Below are positions 17,810-27,710 of a DNA stretch of 51,488 bases, one piece after another. Under the pieces are notes generated by a model that made no database searches, was not told the DNA's origin, and saw only the letters and a program-made list of their open reading frames with translations. The DNA comes from Solirubrobacterales bacterium (GTDB lineage Bacteria; Actinomycetota; Thermoleophilia; Solirubrobacterales; Solirubrobacteraceae). The translations under genes were made by a program, and so were the position numbers. The first letter of the stretch is position 1. Every line of letters starts with the position of its first letter. The stretch spans positions 545-52,032 of the forward strand of contig PLES01000074.1 in assembly GCA_003137075.1 (NCBI GenBank), given 5' to 3'.

Positions 17810-18390
17810 GCGAGCCGGCCCTGGTGGTTGTGCGTCACGGCGCCACCGAGTGGAGCGAGAACGGACGGCATACGAGCGTCACCGACCTGCCGCTGTTGGC
17901 CGAGGGACGCGAGCGCGCTTCGGAGCTTCGCCGAGCCTTCGCCCGGGTCACGTTCGCGCGCGTGCTCTGCAGCCCGCTGCTGCGGGCGCGCGAGACCTGT
18001 GAGCTGGCCGGCTTCGGTGACCGCATGGAGATCTGCCCTGATCTGACCGAGTGGAACTACGGCGACTACGAGGGCCTCACCAGTCCGCAGATTCACGAGC
18101 AGAACCCCGATTGGAACCTCTGGCGCGACGGTTGCCCGGGCGGCGAGTCACCGGCTGAGGTTGCCGCCCGCGCCGACAAGGTGATCGCGCTCGCGGTGGG
18201 AGGCGGTGAGGGCGCGGGGGACACGATCGCGTTCGCGCACGGACATGTGCTGCGGGTCTTGACCGCGCGCTGGGTTGATTTGGAGGCGCGCGGGGGCGAG
18301 CGCTTCGCGCTCGCCCCCGCAGGGATCGCCAAGCTCGGCCACGAACACGCCACCCGCGTGATCGAGCGCTGGAACACCACCGCGCTGTAG
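17806..18390 (+). CDS. Histidine phosphatase family protein (phosphoglycerate-mutase-like)
   Basis: LVVVRHGATEWSENGRHTSVTDLPL...SPLLRARETCELAG...EWNYGDYEG...AFAHGHVLRVLTARW; ATGA overlap with the ROK kinase. Confidence 0.93.
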   Translation: MSEPALVVVRHGATEWSENGRHTSVTDLPLLAEGRERASELRRAFARVTFARVLCSPLLRARETCELAGFGDRMEICPDLTEWNYGDYEGLTSPQIHEQNPDWNLWRDGCPGGESPAEVAARADKVIALAVGGGEGAGDTIAFAHGHVLRVLTARWVDLEARGGERFALAPAGIAKLGHEHATRVIERWNTTAL

Positions 18391-18437
18391 CCCGGCCCGA
18401 ATCGCACGGGAGACCCGCTCCGCGGCCACGAATCTCT

Positions 18438-18486
18438 CACTCTGGGGGAGAAACCCGGCCGTAGACCGAGTTTCTCCCCCAGAGTG
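18438..18486. terminator. Long hairpin between convergent genes (candidate bidirectional terminator)
   Basis: CACTCTGGGGGAGAAACcCGG - 7-nt loop - CCGaGTTTCTCCCCCAGAGTG: 21-bp stem, one mismatch. Confidence 0.75.
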
Positions 18487-18527
18487 GCGTGACGGCGCCC
18501 GCGGCCCCGGCGGACCGGCGAGAACCG

Positions 18528-19259
18528 TTAGGCCTTGCCGGTGTCTCGCCGGTAGGCCCAGAAAGCAGCGGCGCTGAGGATCACGGTCCAGGCGGCGACC
18601 GTGATCCAGCCGCGGGCGCCCCAACTGTGCCCGTCGAGCGCGACGGTGCGGGCTTGGACCAGCCACCAGGAGGGCAGGAACTGCCCGAAGGCGTGCAGGA
18701 AGCCGCTGTTGATCGCGAACCAGGTGCCGCTCAGGAAGGCGAGGATCGAGACCAGGCCGCCCATCAGCGGGCCGACAGCGTCGGTGTTGACCAGGTGGCC
18801 GACGAGCACACCGAGCGCTGCGAACGGCAGCAGGCCGACGATAATCAGTCCGGTCATCTCGAGCCAGCGCCCGGCCGGCAGGCTGACGCCGAGCAGCGCG
18901 CCCGAGATGTAGAGCAGCACCAGGCTCAGCAGTGCCATCGCGTATCCGGTCAGGACCTTGGCGCGGAAGTAGGAGCGCACCGACAGTGGGCTGATCCGCA
19001 GCTGCCGGGTCCATCCGGCCTGGCGCTCACCGGCGATTCGCGCACCGGTTGAGATCATCGACATCATCGTCCCGAACGAGGCCAGCGAGACCATGTAGTA
19101 GGCGGCGTAGGTGAGACCGGTGCCCGGGATGATCTTGTTGTGCTGCGGCGAGGCGATCAGCCAGAAGAAGATCAGCGGGAAACCGAGCGAGAAGAACCAG
19201 AAGCGACGGTTGCGGAAGGTGCGCAGCAGCTCGAAGCGCGTGTAAACGAGTCCGCTCAT
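18528..19259 (-). CDS. ABC-2 type transporter permease
   Basis: VYTRFELLRTFRNRRFWFFSLGFPLIFFWLIA...GERQAGWTRQLRISPLSVRSYFRAKVLTGYAMALLSLVLLYISGALLGV; overlaps the ATPase gene. Confidence 0.92.
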   Translation of the reverse strand: MSGLVYTRFELLRTFRNRRFWFFSLGFPLIFFWLIASPQHNKIIPGTGLTYAAYYMVSLASFGTMMSMISTGARIAGERQAGWTRQLRISPLSVRSYFRAKVLTGYAMALLSLVLLYISGALLGVSLPAGRWLEMTGLIIVGLLPFAALGVLVGHLVNTDAVGPLMGGLVSILAFLSGTWFAINSGFLHAFGQFLPSWWLVQARTVALDGHSWGARGWITVAAWTVILSAAAFWAYRRDTGKA

Positions 19260-20191
19260 GGCACCGTCACCTCTGCGTCCTCGAGGTCGGGCTCGCCGGT
19301 CAGTTCGAGGAACGCGGCCTCGAGCCCGGCGCCGACGATCTCAATGTCCTTGGCTTCTGGGTAAGCCTGGAGCAGCGCCCGGATCGTCTGGTCAGAATCA
19401 GAGCAGCTGAGGGTCACGGCGTCGCCGTGGCGCTCGCTGGAGGCGACCCCGGGCAACTGCGCAAGCGTCGCCGGATCTATCGCCGGCAGCGTCGCGCGCA
19501 GCGTCCGGCGCCCGACCCGCGCCTTGATCTCGGTCGTCGGGCCGTCAGCGACGATGCGGCCGTGCGCCATCAGGATCGCGCGGTCGGCGTTGGCGTCGGC
19601 CTCTTCCAGGTAGTGCGTGGCGAACAGCACCGTCTTACCGCGCGAGGCGAACTCGCGCATGATGTTCCAGAACTCGCGCCGGCCCTCCACGTCCATCGCG
19701 ACCGTCGGCTCATCGAGCACCAGCAGGTCGGGATTGCAGACGATCGCGATGGCAAAGCGCACGCGCTGCGTCTGGCCGCCGGAGAGCTTGTGGGTGCGCT
19801 GGCTCGCGATCGCCCCGATCCCCGTGAGCTCGAGCGTCTCGTTGACGTCCATCGGGTCCGGATAGAGGCCCGCCATCATCGTCACGAGCTCGCGCACCGA
19901 AAGGTCACGGATCAGGTTGCCGGTCTGCAGCATCGCGCCGACGAGGCCGGCGTCGACCGCCTCTCGCGCAGAGCGGCCAAAGACCGAAACCTGGCCCGCG
20001 TCGGGCTTCGCGAGGCCGAGCATCATGTCGATCGTCGTCGACTTGCCGGCGCCGTTGGGGCCCAGCAACGCCGCGGTCTCACCTGCCGCGATCGAGAGAT
20101 CGATCCCGCGTACCGCCCGGATCGGACCGGTCGGGCCACGGAACGACTTCTCCAACCCCTCGAGTCGAACCCCGGAACTCATCATGCGCAA
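19256..20191 (-). CDS. ABC transporter ATP-binding protein
   Basis: Walker A LLGPNGAGKSTTIDMMLG, signature LSGGQTQRVRFAIAI, Walker B LLVLDEPTVAMD. Confidence 0.96.
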   Translation of the reverse strand: MRMMSSGVRLEGLEKSFRGPTGPIRAVRGIDLSIAAGETAALLGPNGAGKSTTIDMMLGLAKPDAGQVSVFGRSAREAVDAGLVGAMLQTGNLIRDLSVRELVTMMAGLYPDPMDVNETLELTGIGAIASQRTHKLSGGQTQRVRFAIAIVCNPDLLVLDEPTVAMDVEGRREFWNIMREFASRGKTVLFATHYLEEADANADRAILMAHGRIVADGPTTEIKARVGRRTLRATLPAIDPATLAQLPGVASSERHGDAVTLSCSDSDQTIRALLQAYPEAKDIEIVGAGLEAAFLELTGEPDLEDAEVTVP

Positions 20192-20226
20192 GCTTATTGA
20201 TCGGCCTCAGAACTAGCCGCGCCGAC

Positions 20227-20253
20227 TCAAGTTTGGTCTGTAAGCGCCGATCC
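20227..20253 (+). promoter_or_regulatory. Candidate sigma-28 (FliA/SigD/WhiG-type) promoter upstream of the chemoreceptor gene
   Basis: TCAAGTTT - 11 nt - GCCGATCC, compared with TAAAGTTT-N11-GCCGATAA; 42 bp before the ATG at 20295. Confidence 0.65.
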
Positions 20254-20294
20254 AAGGCGTACACGGAGGCTTCGGAACTAACAGGAGTTATGGG

Positions 20295-22130
20295 ATGACG
20301 TTGATCAGGAATTTGTTGGGGAACATGTCGGTTCGGGCGAAGCTGCTTTCAGGCTTCGGGGTCGTACTCGTGCTCACCGCGATCATGGGGATCGTGCTGC
20401 TCACGCAGCTCGCCAGCGTGAACGCGGGCGGAGATCGCATCGGCGCTAACGCGCTGCCAAGCTTGCACACGATCGACCTGATCTCTGAACAGGCGTCCGG
20501 CATGAACGGCGCCGCCGACGCATACCCTGAGTTCCCGGCGAAGATCCAGACAGAGATCATCGGCCTTGAGCAGGGCGACGCAGCGCAGGTCAAGAAGCTG
20601 CTGCACACGTACGCCGGCTTCGTCGACGGTCCCACCGACCAGCATTACCTCTCGCTCGCGACAGCCCAGTGGGCAGCCTATGAGGCACAGCCGCTGAAGA
20701 TCGCGACGGCAGCCAAGCAGGGCGCAACAGCTGTAGACGCGCTGCTTTCCAAGACTTACACGAGCTACACCGCGCTTCAGACCACGCTCGGCAAGTGGTC
20801 GGCCCTGCAGCTCAAGCAGGCTCAGGCCGAGCTCAAGAGCAACCACTCCAAGTACAACACCGCGCGAACGATCGGGATCATCCTGCTGGTATTGGCGATC
20901 CTGATCGGCATCGGCATCGCGGTCACGCTTTCACGCTCGATCAAGGGTCGGCTCGACCTGGTCTTCAACCGGATCCGTTCACTGCAGGAGAAGGACGTCA
21001 GCTTCGTACGCGACGGCATGCAGGCCTTCGCGGCCGGCGACCTGACCCAACGCTATGAGTCGGAGACCGAGCGTATCGAGCAGGCCGGCACCGATGAGAT
21101 CGGCGCCGTGCTTGAAGCCGTCAACGACATCCGCGACAGCATCGTCGAGACGATCGCCGACTACAACAGCACCGCTGAGGCGCTCAGCCAGGCGATCGGG
21201 CACGTGGTCAGCACCGCGGGCGTCGTGCGCGCGTCAAGCCAGGAGATGGCAGCGACCTCTGAGGAGACCGGCAAGGCCACCGGTGAGATCGCCCGCGCGG
21301 TCAGTGACGTCGCCGGAGGCGCCGAGCGCCAGGTCAAGATGATTGAGGAGGTCCGCCGCTCCGCACAGGAGGTCGCGAGCGCCGTGGCCGACTCCGCCGA
21401 GCAGGCGCAGCGTGCGTCCGAGGTCGCCCAGCAGGCACGGGATCTGGCCCAGACCGGTGTCGAGGCGGCCGGCGAGGCGAACGAGGCGATGCGCTCAGTG
21501 CGCGACTCCTCAGATCGGGTCACGACCGCGATCACCGAGCTGGCAGCGAAGTCTGAGCAGATCGGCGCGATCGTGCAGACGATCACCGGGATCGCGGCAC
21601 AGACGAACTTGCTGGCGCTGAATGCCGCGATTGAGGCGGCGCGTGCCGGCGAGCAGGGCAGGGGCTTCGCGGTTGTGGCTGAGGAGGTCCGCAAGCTTGC
21701 GGAAGAGTCAGAGCACGCAGCCCAGGAGATCTCCGGCCTGATCGACTCGATCCAGACTGAAACCGGACACTCGGTGACGGTCGTCGAGGAAGGCGCGAAG
21801 CGCACGCTCGAGGGAGCCACTGTCGTTGAGCGCACCCGTGAGACCTTCGAGCAGATCGACGCGTCGGTCGCTGAGATGAGCGAGCAGATCCGCCAGATCG
21901 CTGCGACAGCCCAGCTGGTCACGGCGAGCGCGGAGAACATGCAGGTCAACATGAACGAGGTCGCGATCGTCGCCGAGGAGTCCTCGGCCTCGACTGAGCA
22001 GGTTTCGGCCTCGACCGAGCAGACCTCGGCATCGGCCCAGGAGATCGCAGCCTCGGCCCAGCAGCTCTCGGCCACAGCCCACGAACTCAACGAGCTGGTC
22101 CAGCAGTTCCAGACGACCGCGCTCGTCTAA
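20295..22130 (+). CDS. Methyl-accepting chemotaxis protein (4-helix-bundle sensor, HAMP, MA domain)
   Basis: Two TM helices flank an extracytoplasmic helical region; [57 protein letters not shown] is the MCP hairpin tip. Confidence 0.97.
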   Translation: MTLIRNLLGNMSVRAKLLSGFGVVLVLTAIMGIVLLTQLASVNAGGDRIGANALPSLHTIDLISEQASGMNGAADAYPEFPAKIQTEIIGLEQGDAAQVKKLLHTYAGFVDGPTDQHYLSLATAQWAAYEAQPLKIATAAKQGATAVDALLSKTYTSYTALQTTLGKWSALQLKQAQAELKSNHSKYNTARTIGIILLVLAILIGIGIAVTLSRSIKGRLDLVFNRIRSLQEKDVSFVRDGMQAFAAGDLTQRYESETERIEQAGTDEIGAVLEAVNDIRDSIVETIADYNSTAEALSQAIGHVVSTAGVVRASSQEMAATSEETGKATGEIARAVSDVAGGAERQVKMIEEVRRSAQEVASAVADSAEQAQRASEVAQQARDLAQTGVEAAGEANEAMRSVRDSSDRVTTAITELAAKSEQIGAIVQTITGIAAQTNLLALNAAIEAARAGEQGRGFAVVAEEVRKLAEESEHAAQEISGLIDSIQTETGHSVTVVEEGAKRTLEGATVVERTRETFEQIDASVAEMSEQIRQIAATAQLVTASAENMQVNMNEVAIVAEESSASTEQVSASTEQTSASAQEIAASAQQLSATAHELNELVQQFQTTALV

Positions 22131-22155
22131 CAAGGCTCTCCTCCAAAGAACCCCA

Positions 22156-22200
22156 GGCCGGCCACGGCAAGATCTCATGTCGTGGCCGACCGAAGGTTTT
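22156..22200 (+). terminator. Candidate terminator after the MCP gene
   Basis: GGCCGGCCACG - 14 nt - CGTGGCCGACC hairpin (11 bp with one G-U) then GAAGGTTTT. Confidence 0.5.
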
Positions 22201-22237
22201 AAGTGGGTCTGAGCTGAAACAGCTCGCTACGCAGCGT

Positions 22238-23437
22238 CTAAGTGGTGCTGGCAGCTTGCTGCGGCGCCATCGCTTCGTAGACCGAGCGCGTGGTGCGCGC
22301 GACCTCGACCCAGTCAAACGCGAGCACGTGCTCCCGGGCCTCGGCCACCAGCCGCGAGCGCTCGCCGTCGTCCTCAAGCACGCGTTCGAGCAGCACCCGC
22401 AGTGCGTCCGCGTCGCGGGCCGGGAAGCGCAGGCCGACGGTCTCGTCGCCTGGTACGACCTCGCGCAGGCCGCCGGTGTCGGCGACGATGCAGAGGCAGC
22501 CGGAGGCCATCGCCTCAAGCGCGACGATCCCGAACGGCTCGTAGATCGAGGGCACGATGCAGAGGTCGGCGGCGCGGTACAGCGAGTGCAGCATGTCGTC
22601 GCCGACCCAGCCCAGAAAGCTGCCGCGGCCGCCAAGCCGCAGCCGTTTCGCCTGGCGCTTGAGCTCGGTTTCGGCGCTGCCGGTTCCGGCCACGACGAAG
22701 CGAACCTTGCCGCGACGGTGGATCACGGGCGCGAGCGCATCGAGTGCCAGATGGAAACCCTTCTCGTAGACCAGCCGTCCGACCAGCAGTACAAGCAGCT
22801 CATCTTCGGCGGCGAAACGCGCGCGCAGCGCGCCGATGTCGGTGCCCGTGGGTCCCTCGAGTTCACTCGGATCGACGCCATTGGGGATCACTGTGATCTT
22901 TGAGGTTCGCACGCCAAATATGCGTGCGACGTGTCCGCGCATGTACTGCGAGCAGGTGATCAGCGAGTCAGCGTCGCGCGCCATCTCGCCCTCAAGCGCG
23001 TGAATACCGGACTGCGGCGGCTTCTGGACCCAGCCCTGATGGCGGCCGTACTCGGTCGCGTGGATCGTCACCAGCCACGGCAGTCCCTGGTGGCGGGCGA
23101 TGCGGCGAGCCGCGTCGGCGACCAGCCAGTCGTGCGAGTGCACCAGGTCGAACCCGCGGCCGCCCGTGAGTTCCAGCCCGAGCGCGGCCATATCGTCGTT
23201 CATGTCCTGCACCCAGAGCAGGAAGCGGTCGACATCGAGCGGGAAGCGGGGCTCGCTCACCCGATGCACGCTGACACCGTGACGGATCTCGTGGGCCGGC
23301 AGTTGACCGCCGCCACGGGTCAGCACGTGAACCTCGGTGCCCTGATCCGCGAGCTGCTCGGCGAGCTTGCGCACGTGACGTCCGAGCCCTCCCTCAATCA
23401 CCGGCGGGTACTCCCAGGAGATCAGCAGGACGCGCAT
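22238..23437 (-). CDS. GT4 glycosyltransferase, glycogen synthase / GlgM-like
   Basis: MRVLLISWEYPPVIEGGLGRHVRKLAEQLADQGTEVHVLTRG...LVGRLVYEKGFHLALDALAPV...SIYEPFGIVALEAMASGCLCIVADTGGLREVV. Confidence 0.92.
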   Translation of the reverse strand: MRVLLISWEYPPVIEGGLGRHVRKLAEQLADQGTEVHVLTRGGGQLPAHEIRHGVSVHRVSEPRFPLDVDRFLLWVQDMNDDMAALGLELTGGRGFDLVHSHDWLVADAARRIARHQGLPWLVTIHATEYGRHQGWVQKPPQSGIHALEGEMARDADSLITCSQYMRGHVARIFGVRTSKITVIPNGVDPSELEGPTGTDIGALRARFAAEDELLVLLVGRLVYEKGFHLALDALAPVIHRRGKVRFVVAGTGSAETELKRQAKRLRLGGRGSFLGWVGDDMLHSLYRAADLCIVPSIYEPFGIVALEAMASGCLCIVADTGGLREVVPGDETVGLRFPARDADALRVLLERVLEDDGERSRLVAEAREHVLAFDWVEVARTTRSVYEAMAPQQAASTT

Positions 23438-25509
23438 CAGACGCGCTCGTAGACCGCGAACCCCTGCTCAGAGACCAGCTCCGCGAGCGGTTGCGCCTGC
23501 GCGAAGGAACGCTCGGCGCCGGTGAGCACGTCACGCCAGCGCCCGGCGGGCGGGTCACGTAGCGTCGCGACCCCGTCGAAATCGGCCCGCGGCAGCTGCA
23601 CGAGCGTCAGGACCTGCCCGCCGCGCACAAAGGCGCAGCCGGCGGGACCGGCATCGAGCGGCTCATACGTCCCCGCGAAGGCGTCAGGCCGCTCGGCCCG
23701 CAAACGCAGCAGGCGCGTGATCAGATCAAGTTTCAAGGTGGAGGCGTCGACCGAGCCGCCGCTGCGCAGCCCGGCAAGCAACGACTGACGCGAGCTCCAG
23801 GCGACCGGCCGGCGGTTGTCAGGGTCGACCAGCGCTCGGTACTCGAGCTCGTCACCCTGGTAGATGTCGGGGACCCCGGGCGCCGTCAGCTTGAGCGCCA
23901 GCTGCCCGAGCGCGGAGCGCCGGCCGAGCGCGGTGACCTGGTCCAGAAAGACCCCAAACTTGCGCTCAAACCACTGTTCGTCCATGACCCGTTCACAGAA
24001 CTGGCTGACCGCGGCCTCCCAGGTCTCGTTCTGCTCGATCCATGAGCTGTTGCGCTTGGCTTCGCGCAGCGCTTTCTCCATGTAGCCCTGGACTCGGTCA
24101 GTCTCGATTGGCCAGGCGCCGAGCAGCGTCTGGAAGATGAAGTACCGCTCAACGTCGTCCGGAGCACCGCCTGCGCGGAACTGCTCGGTGAGCGACGCGA
24201 ACCGGGCCCACTGCGCCGCGGTCTGCGCGGGCAGCGAAGCCAGCGTGCCGATGCGGGCGCGCACGTCGGACGAGCGCTTGGCGTCGTGCGTCATCGTCGT
24301 CAAAAGGTTCTCCGGGAAGCGTTCAGCGCGCTCCTGATTGCCGGCGTGGAAGCGTTCGACCCCGACACCGAAGCGCGACGGATCGCCGCCCACGTCGCAG
24401 AGCGCGAGCAGCCGGCAGTAGCGGTAGAAGCTGGTGTCCTCAACGCCCTTGGCCATGATCGCCGGCGTCGTCTGCTGAAAGCGCGTGACGAACTCGTGCG
24501 GTGCCTCGATCTCAAGCAGCAGTCGCTGTGCGACGGCGATCCGCATCTGCGAGCGCTCGATCGCGTCACGATCGGGCGCCTCGTACACGACCGCCGCGGG
24601 GTCGATGTAGGTGCGGTAGACCGGCAGCGAAGCGAGCGCGTGGGCCAGCTCGTCAAGGCCGCCCAGCGGGGCGGCCGCGGTTTCAGCATCGCGCCCCGGT
24701 GCGAGCGTGCGGGCCAGGCGCTCGAGCTCGGGCCTGAACGGGCCGGTCACCTGCTCGAGCTTGGCCTGATGGGCCAGCTCCTCAAAGGCGCGCTCGTCGT
24801 CGCTGACCCGCGTCCACAGCTGCGTCATCGCCTGCTCGCCGGCGGGATCGATGAACAGGCCGGCCACGTCGTTGAGGAACTCGTAGCCGACGGTGCCCGA
24901 GACGGCCCAGTCACGCAGGTGCTCGCCGGGATCGAGGATCTTCTCGACCCAGACCCGCTGCGCGCCCCCAGCGCGCAGCCCCTCCAGATAGGCGGCCGGG
25001 TCGGCGAGGCCGTCGGGGTGGTCGACTCGCAGGCCGTCGACCAGGCCATCACGCACGAGCGACAGCACAAAACCCATCGTCGCGGTGAAGACCTGCGGGT
25101 CCTCCTGGCGCACCGAGGCGAGCTCATCGATGTCGAAGAAGCGGCGGTGCCGGCCGGTAACCGGGTCGACGTCGAAGAACTGCTCGCGCAGCTTCGGATC
25201 GGTCCAGAAGCGGTTGTGCTCATCGGTCGCCATGTGGTTGGGGACGACGTCGAGCACGATGCCCATTCCGGCTTCGGCGCTCTCGGCGGCCAGCAGCTTG
25301 AACTCAGTCATGCCGCCGAGTGCGTCCGAGAGCTTGCCGGGGTCGATCACGTCGTAGCCGTGCGTCGAGCCCTCCCGGGCCTGGAACGAGGGGGAGAGGT
25401 AGAGGTGGGAGATCCCGAGATCACGCAGGTAAGGGACCAGCTCGCGGGCCGCGGCGAAGCCGAAGGATGGCGTCAGCTGCAGGCGGTAGGTCGCGCGAAG
25501 CTCGGGCAC
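23437..25509 (-). CDS. treY: Malto-oligosyltrehalose synthase
   Basis: MPELRATYRLQLTPSFGFAAARELVPYLRDLGISHLYLSPSFQAREGSTHGYDVIDP...VDGLRVDHPDGLADP...QRVWVEKIL...TAPGVPDIYQGDE. Confidence 0.96.
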   Translation of the reverse strand: MPELRATYRLQLTPSFGFAAARELVPYLRDLGISHLYLSPSFQAREGSTHGYDVIDPGKLSDALGGMTEFKLLAAESAEAGMGIVLDVVPNHMATDEHNRFWTDPKLREQFFDVDPVTGRHRRFFDIDELASVRQEDPQVFTATMGFVLSLVRDGLVDGLRVDHPDGLADPAAYLEGLRAGGAQRVWVEKILDPGEHLRDWAVSGTVGYEFLNDVAGLFIDPAGEQAMTQLWTRVSDDERAFEELAHQAKLEQVTGPFRPELERLARTLAPGRDAETAAAPLGGLDELAHALASLPVYRTYIDPAAVVYEAPDRDAIERSQMRIAVAQRLLLEIEAPHEFVTRFQQTTPAIMAKGVEDTSFYRYCRLLALCDVGGDPSRFGVGVERFHAGNQERAERFPENLLTTMTHDAKRSSDVRARIGTLASLPAQTAAQWARFASLTEQFRAGGAPDDVERYFIFQTLLGAWPIETDRVQGYMEKALREAKRNSSWIEQNETWEAAVSQFCERVMDEQWFERKFGVFLDQVTALGRRSALGQLALKLTAPGVPDIYQGDELEYRALVDPDNRRPVAWSSRQSLLAGLRSGGSVDASTLKLDLITRLLRLRAERPDAFAGTYEPLDAGPAGCAFVRGGQVLTLVQLPRADFDGVATLRDPPAGRWRDVLTGAERSFAQAQPLAELVSEQGFAVYERV

Positions 25510-25562
25510 TAGGAATTCCGTGGGCGGTGCACTGACTCTGACGCTACCCGGTATCTACCGCT

Positions 25563-27695
25563 TCAATGCGCGGGGTCGGCCCGCTTGAGCACGACCATCG
25601 AATGGTCGGGCAGAGTCAGCGTCTCACGCGCGGCGTGGGTCGAGCTGCCGGGTTCCGCGTCGGGATCCGCGGTCGCGAACTCAAGCGTCCAGCTCACGCC
25701 GAAGTGCTGGCGCGGCAGCATGATCGTGCGTTCCTCGCCGTGGGCGTTGAACAGCAGCAGGAAGGAGTCGTCACGGATCCGCTCTCCGTGCGGGCCCGGG
25801 TTCGGGATCTCGTCGCCGTTGAGGAAGAGGCCGAGCACCGGTTCGCCGTCGTCCCAGTCAGATTTGGTCATCTTGCGCCCGTCGGTGCGGAACCACCAGG
25901 CGTCGGGCAGGCGATCGGTCTCGCCCTCCTCACTGCCGATCAGGAAGCTCTCGCGCCGGAATACCGGGTGTTGACGGCGCAACGCGATCAGCCGGCGTGT
26001 GAACAGACGCAGCTTCTCGTCGGCGCTCTCCCAGTCATACCAGGAGATCTCGTCGTCCTGGCACCAGGCGTTGTTGTTGCCCTTCTGGGTGCGGCCGATC
26101 TCGTCGCCGCCCAGCAGCATCGGCGTGCCCTGGGAGAGCAGCAGTGTCGCCAGCAGGCTGCGATGGCGACGCCCTCGCAGCGCCAGCACTTCGGGGTCGT
26201 CGGTATCGCCCTCGGCGCCGCCGTTCCAGGAGCGGTTGTCGTCGGTGCCGTCGGCGTTGTCCTCGAGGTTGTCCTCGTTGTGCTTCTCGTTGTAGGAGAC
26301 GAGGTCACGCATCGTGAAACCGTCGTGCGCGGTGATGAAGTTGATCGACGCGAACGGGTCGCGGCCATCGGCCTGGTAGAGGTCCGAGGACCCGGAGAGG
26401 CGCAGCGCAAACTCGCCGCGCTTGCACTGCTGACGCCAGAAGTCGCGCATCGAGTCGCGGTAGATTCCGTTCCACTCAGACCAGAGGATCGGGAAGTTCC
26501 CGACCTGATAGCCGCCGGGGCCGACGTCCCACGGCTCGGCGATCAGCTTCACCTGGGAGAGCACCGGGTCCTGGTGGATCACGTCGAAGAACGCCGAAAG
26601 CCGGTCGACCTCGAACAGCTCACGGGCGAGCGCCGACGCCAGGTCAAAACGGAAGCCGTCGACGTGACACTGGACCACCCAGTAGCGCAGCGAATCCATG
26701 ATCAGGCGCAGCACACTCGGGTGCACCGGGTTCAGTGAGTTGCCGGTACCGGTGAAGTCGACGTAGAAGCGCGGGTCCTCGGCCGAGAGCCGGTAGTAGG
26801 CGGCGTTGTCGACGCCCTTGAACGACAGCATCGGACCGAGATGGTTGCCCTCGGCCGTGTGGTTGTAGACGACGTCGAGGATTACCTCGATGCCCTCCTT
26901 GTGCAGCGCCTTGACCATGCCCTTGAACTCGGTCACCTGCTCGCCGGCGCGGCCGGTGGCCGCGTACTCGGAGTGTGGCGCGAGGTAGCCGATCGTGCTG
27001 TAACCCCAGTAGTTGGTGAGACCGCGCTCGGCCAGAAATGACTCGCTGGAGTTGTGGTGCACGGGCAGCAGCTCGACGGCTGTGATGCCCAGATCCTTGA
27101 GGTAGCCGATCGCCGGCTCAGACGCGAGCCCGGCGTAGGTGCCGCGCAGGTCCTCACGGACCTCCGGGTGAGTGGCTGTGAAGCCCTTCACGTGGGTCTC
27201 GTAGATCACGGTGTCGGCGAACGGGACGTTCGGCGGCGCGTCGTCCTCCCAGTCAAAGGCGTCGTCGATCACGATCGACTTTGGCACCGCCGCGGCGTCG
27301 TCCTCGTCGTCGGGCTCGAGGTCGGCGTCAGCGGTGCCGTTGGGCACGTAGGGCAGCACGTTCGCGTCGTGCGCCCAGTCGACAACGCCCTCGATCGATT
27401 TCGCGTAGGGATCGATCAGCAGCTTGGCGGGGTTGAAGCGGTGGCCCTCATCGGGCGCGAACGGGCCGAACACGCGGAAGCCGTAGCGCTGACCGGGGCC
27501 GACGCCGGGCAGGTACACATGCCAGTTCAGCGCCCGCCGCATCGGCATCTCGACGGGGGTCTCCTCGCCGTTCTCGTCAAACAGGCAAAGCTGCACGCGC
27601 TCGGCGTGCTCTGCGAAGAGGGCGAAATTGGTGCCGTGGCCGTCCCAGCAAGCGCCTAGCGGGAACGGCCGACCGGGCCATGTTTCAAGACTCAT
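25563..27695 (-). CDS. glgX: Glycogen debranching enzyme GlgX/TreX
   Basis: WPGRPFPLGACWDGHGTNFALFAEHAERVQLCLFDENG...VILDVVYNHTAEGNHLGPMLSFKGVDNAAYYRL...CHVDGFRFDLASALARE. Confidence 0.97.
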   Translation of the reverse strand: MSLETWPGRPFPLGACWDGHGTNFALFAEHAERVQLCLFDENGEETPVEMPMRRALNWHVYLPGVGPGQRYGFRVFGPFAPDEGHRFNPAKLLIDPYAKSIEGVVDWAHDANVLPYVPNGTADADLEPDDEDDAAAVPKSIVIDDAFDWEDDAPPNVPFADTVIYETHVKGFTATHPEVREDLRGTYAGLASEPAIGYLKDLGITAVELLPVHHNSSESFLAERGLTNYWGYSTIGYLAPHSEYAATGRAGEQVTEFKGMVKALHKEGIEVILDVVYNHTAEGNHLGPMLSFKGVDNAAYYRLSAEDPRFYVDFTGTGNSLNPVHPSVLRLIMDSLRYWVVQCHVDGFRFDLASALARELFEVDRLSAFFDVIHQDPVLSQVKLIAEPWDVGPGGYQVGNFPILWSEWNGIYRDSMRDFWRQQCKRGEFALRLSGSSDLYQADGRDPFASINFITAHDGFTMRDLVSYNEKHNEDNLEDNADGTDDNRSWNGGAEGDTDDPEVLALRGRRHRSLLATLLLSQGTPMLLGGDEIGRTQKGNNNAWCQDDEISWYDWESADEKLRLFTRRLIALRRQHPVFRRESFLIGSEEGETDRLPDAWWFRTDGRKMTKSDWDDGEPVLGLFLNGDEIPNPGPHGERIRDDSFLLLFNAHGEERTIMLPRQHFGVSWTLEFATADPDAEPGSSTHAARETLTLPDHSMVVLKRADPAH

Positions 27696-27710
27696 GAAAG
27701 AAACAGCCTG

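Noticed and set aside
21161-22090. 309-aa minus-strand Ser/Ala-rich ORF
   Set aside because: Antisense of the repetitive MCP signalling domain; low-complexity artefact.
21960-22090. Tandem-like repeats of tcggcctcgac/gagcag
   Set aside because: Encodes the SASTEQ/SASAQE heptad-like tail common in MCP C-termini; not a DNA repeat element.
24286-25512. 408-aa plus-strand ORF
   Set aside because: Antisense of treY; compositionally a GC-rich shadow frame rich in Arg/Val/Gly with no recognisable domain.
25566-26738. 390-aa plus-strand ORF
   Set aside because: Antisense of glgX.
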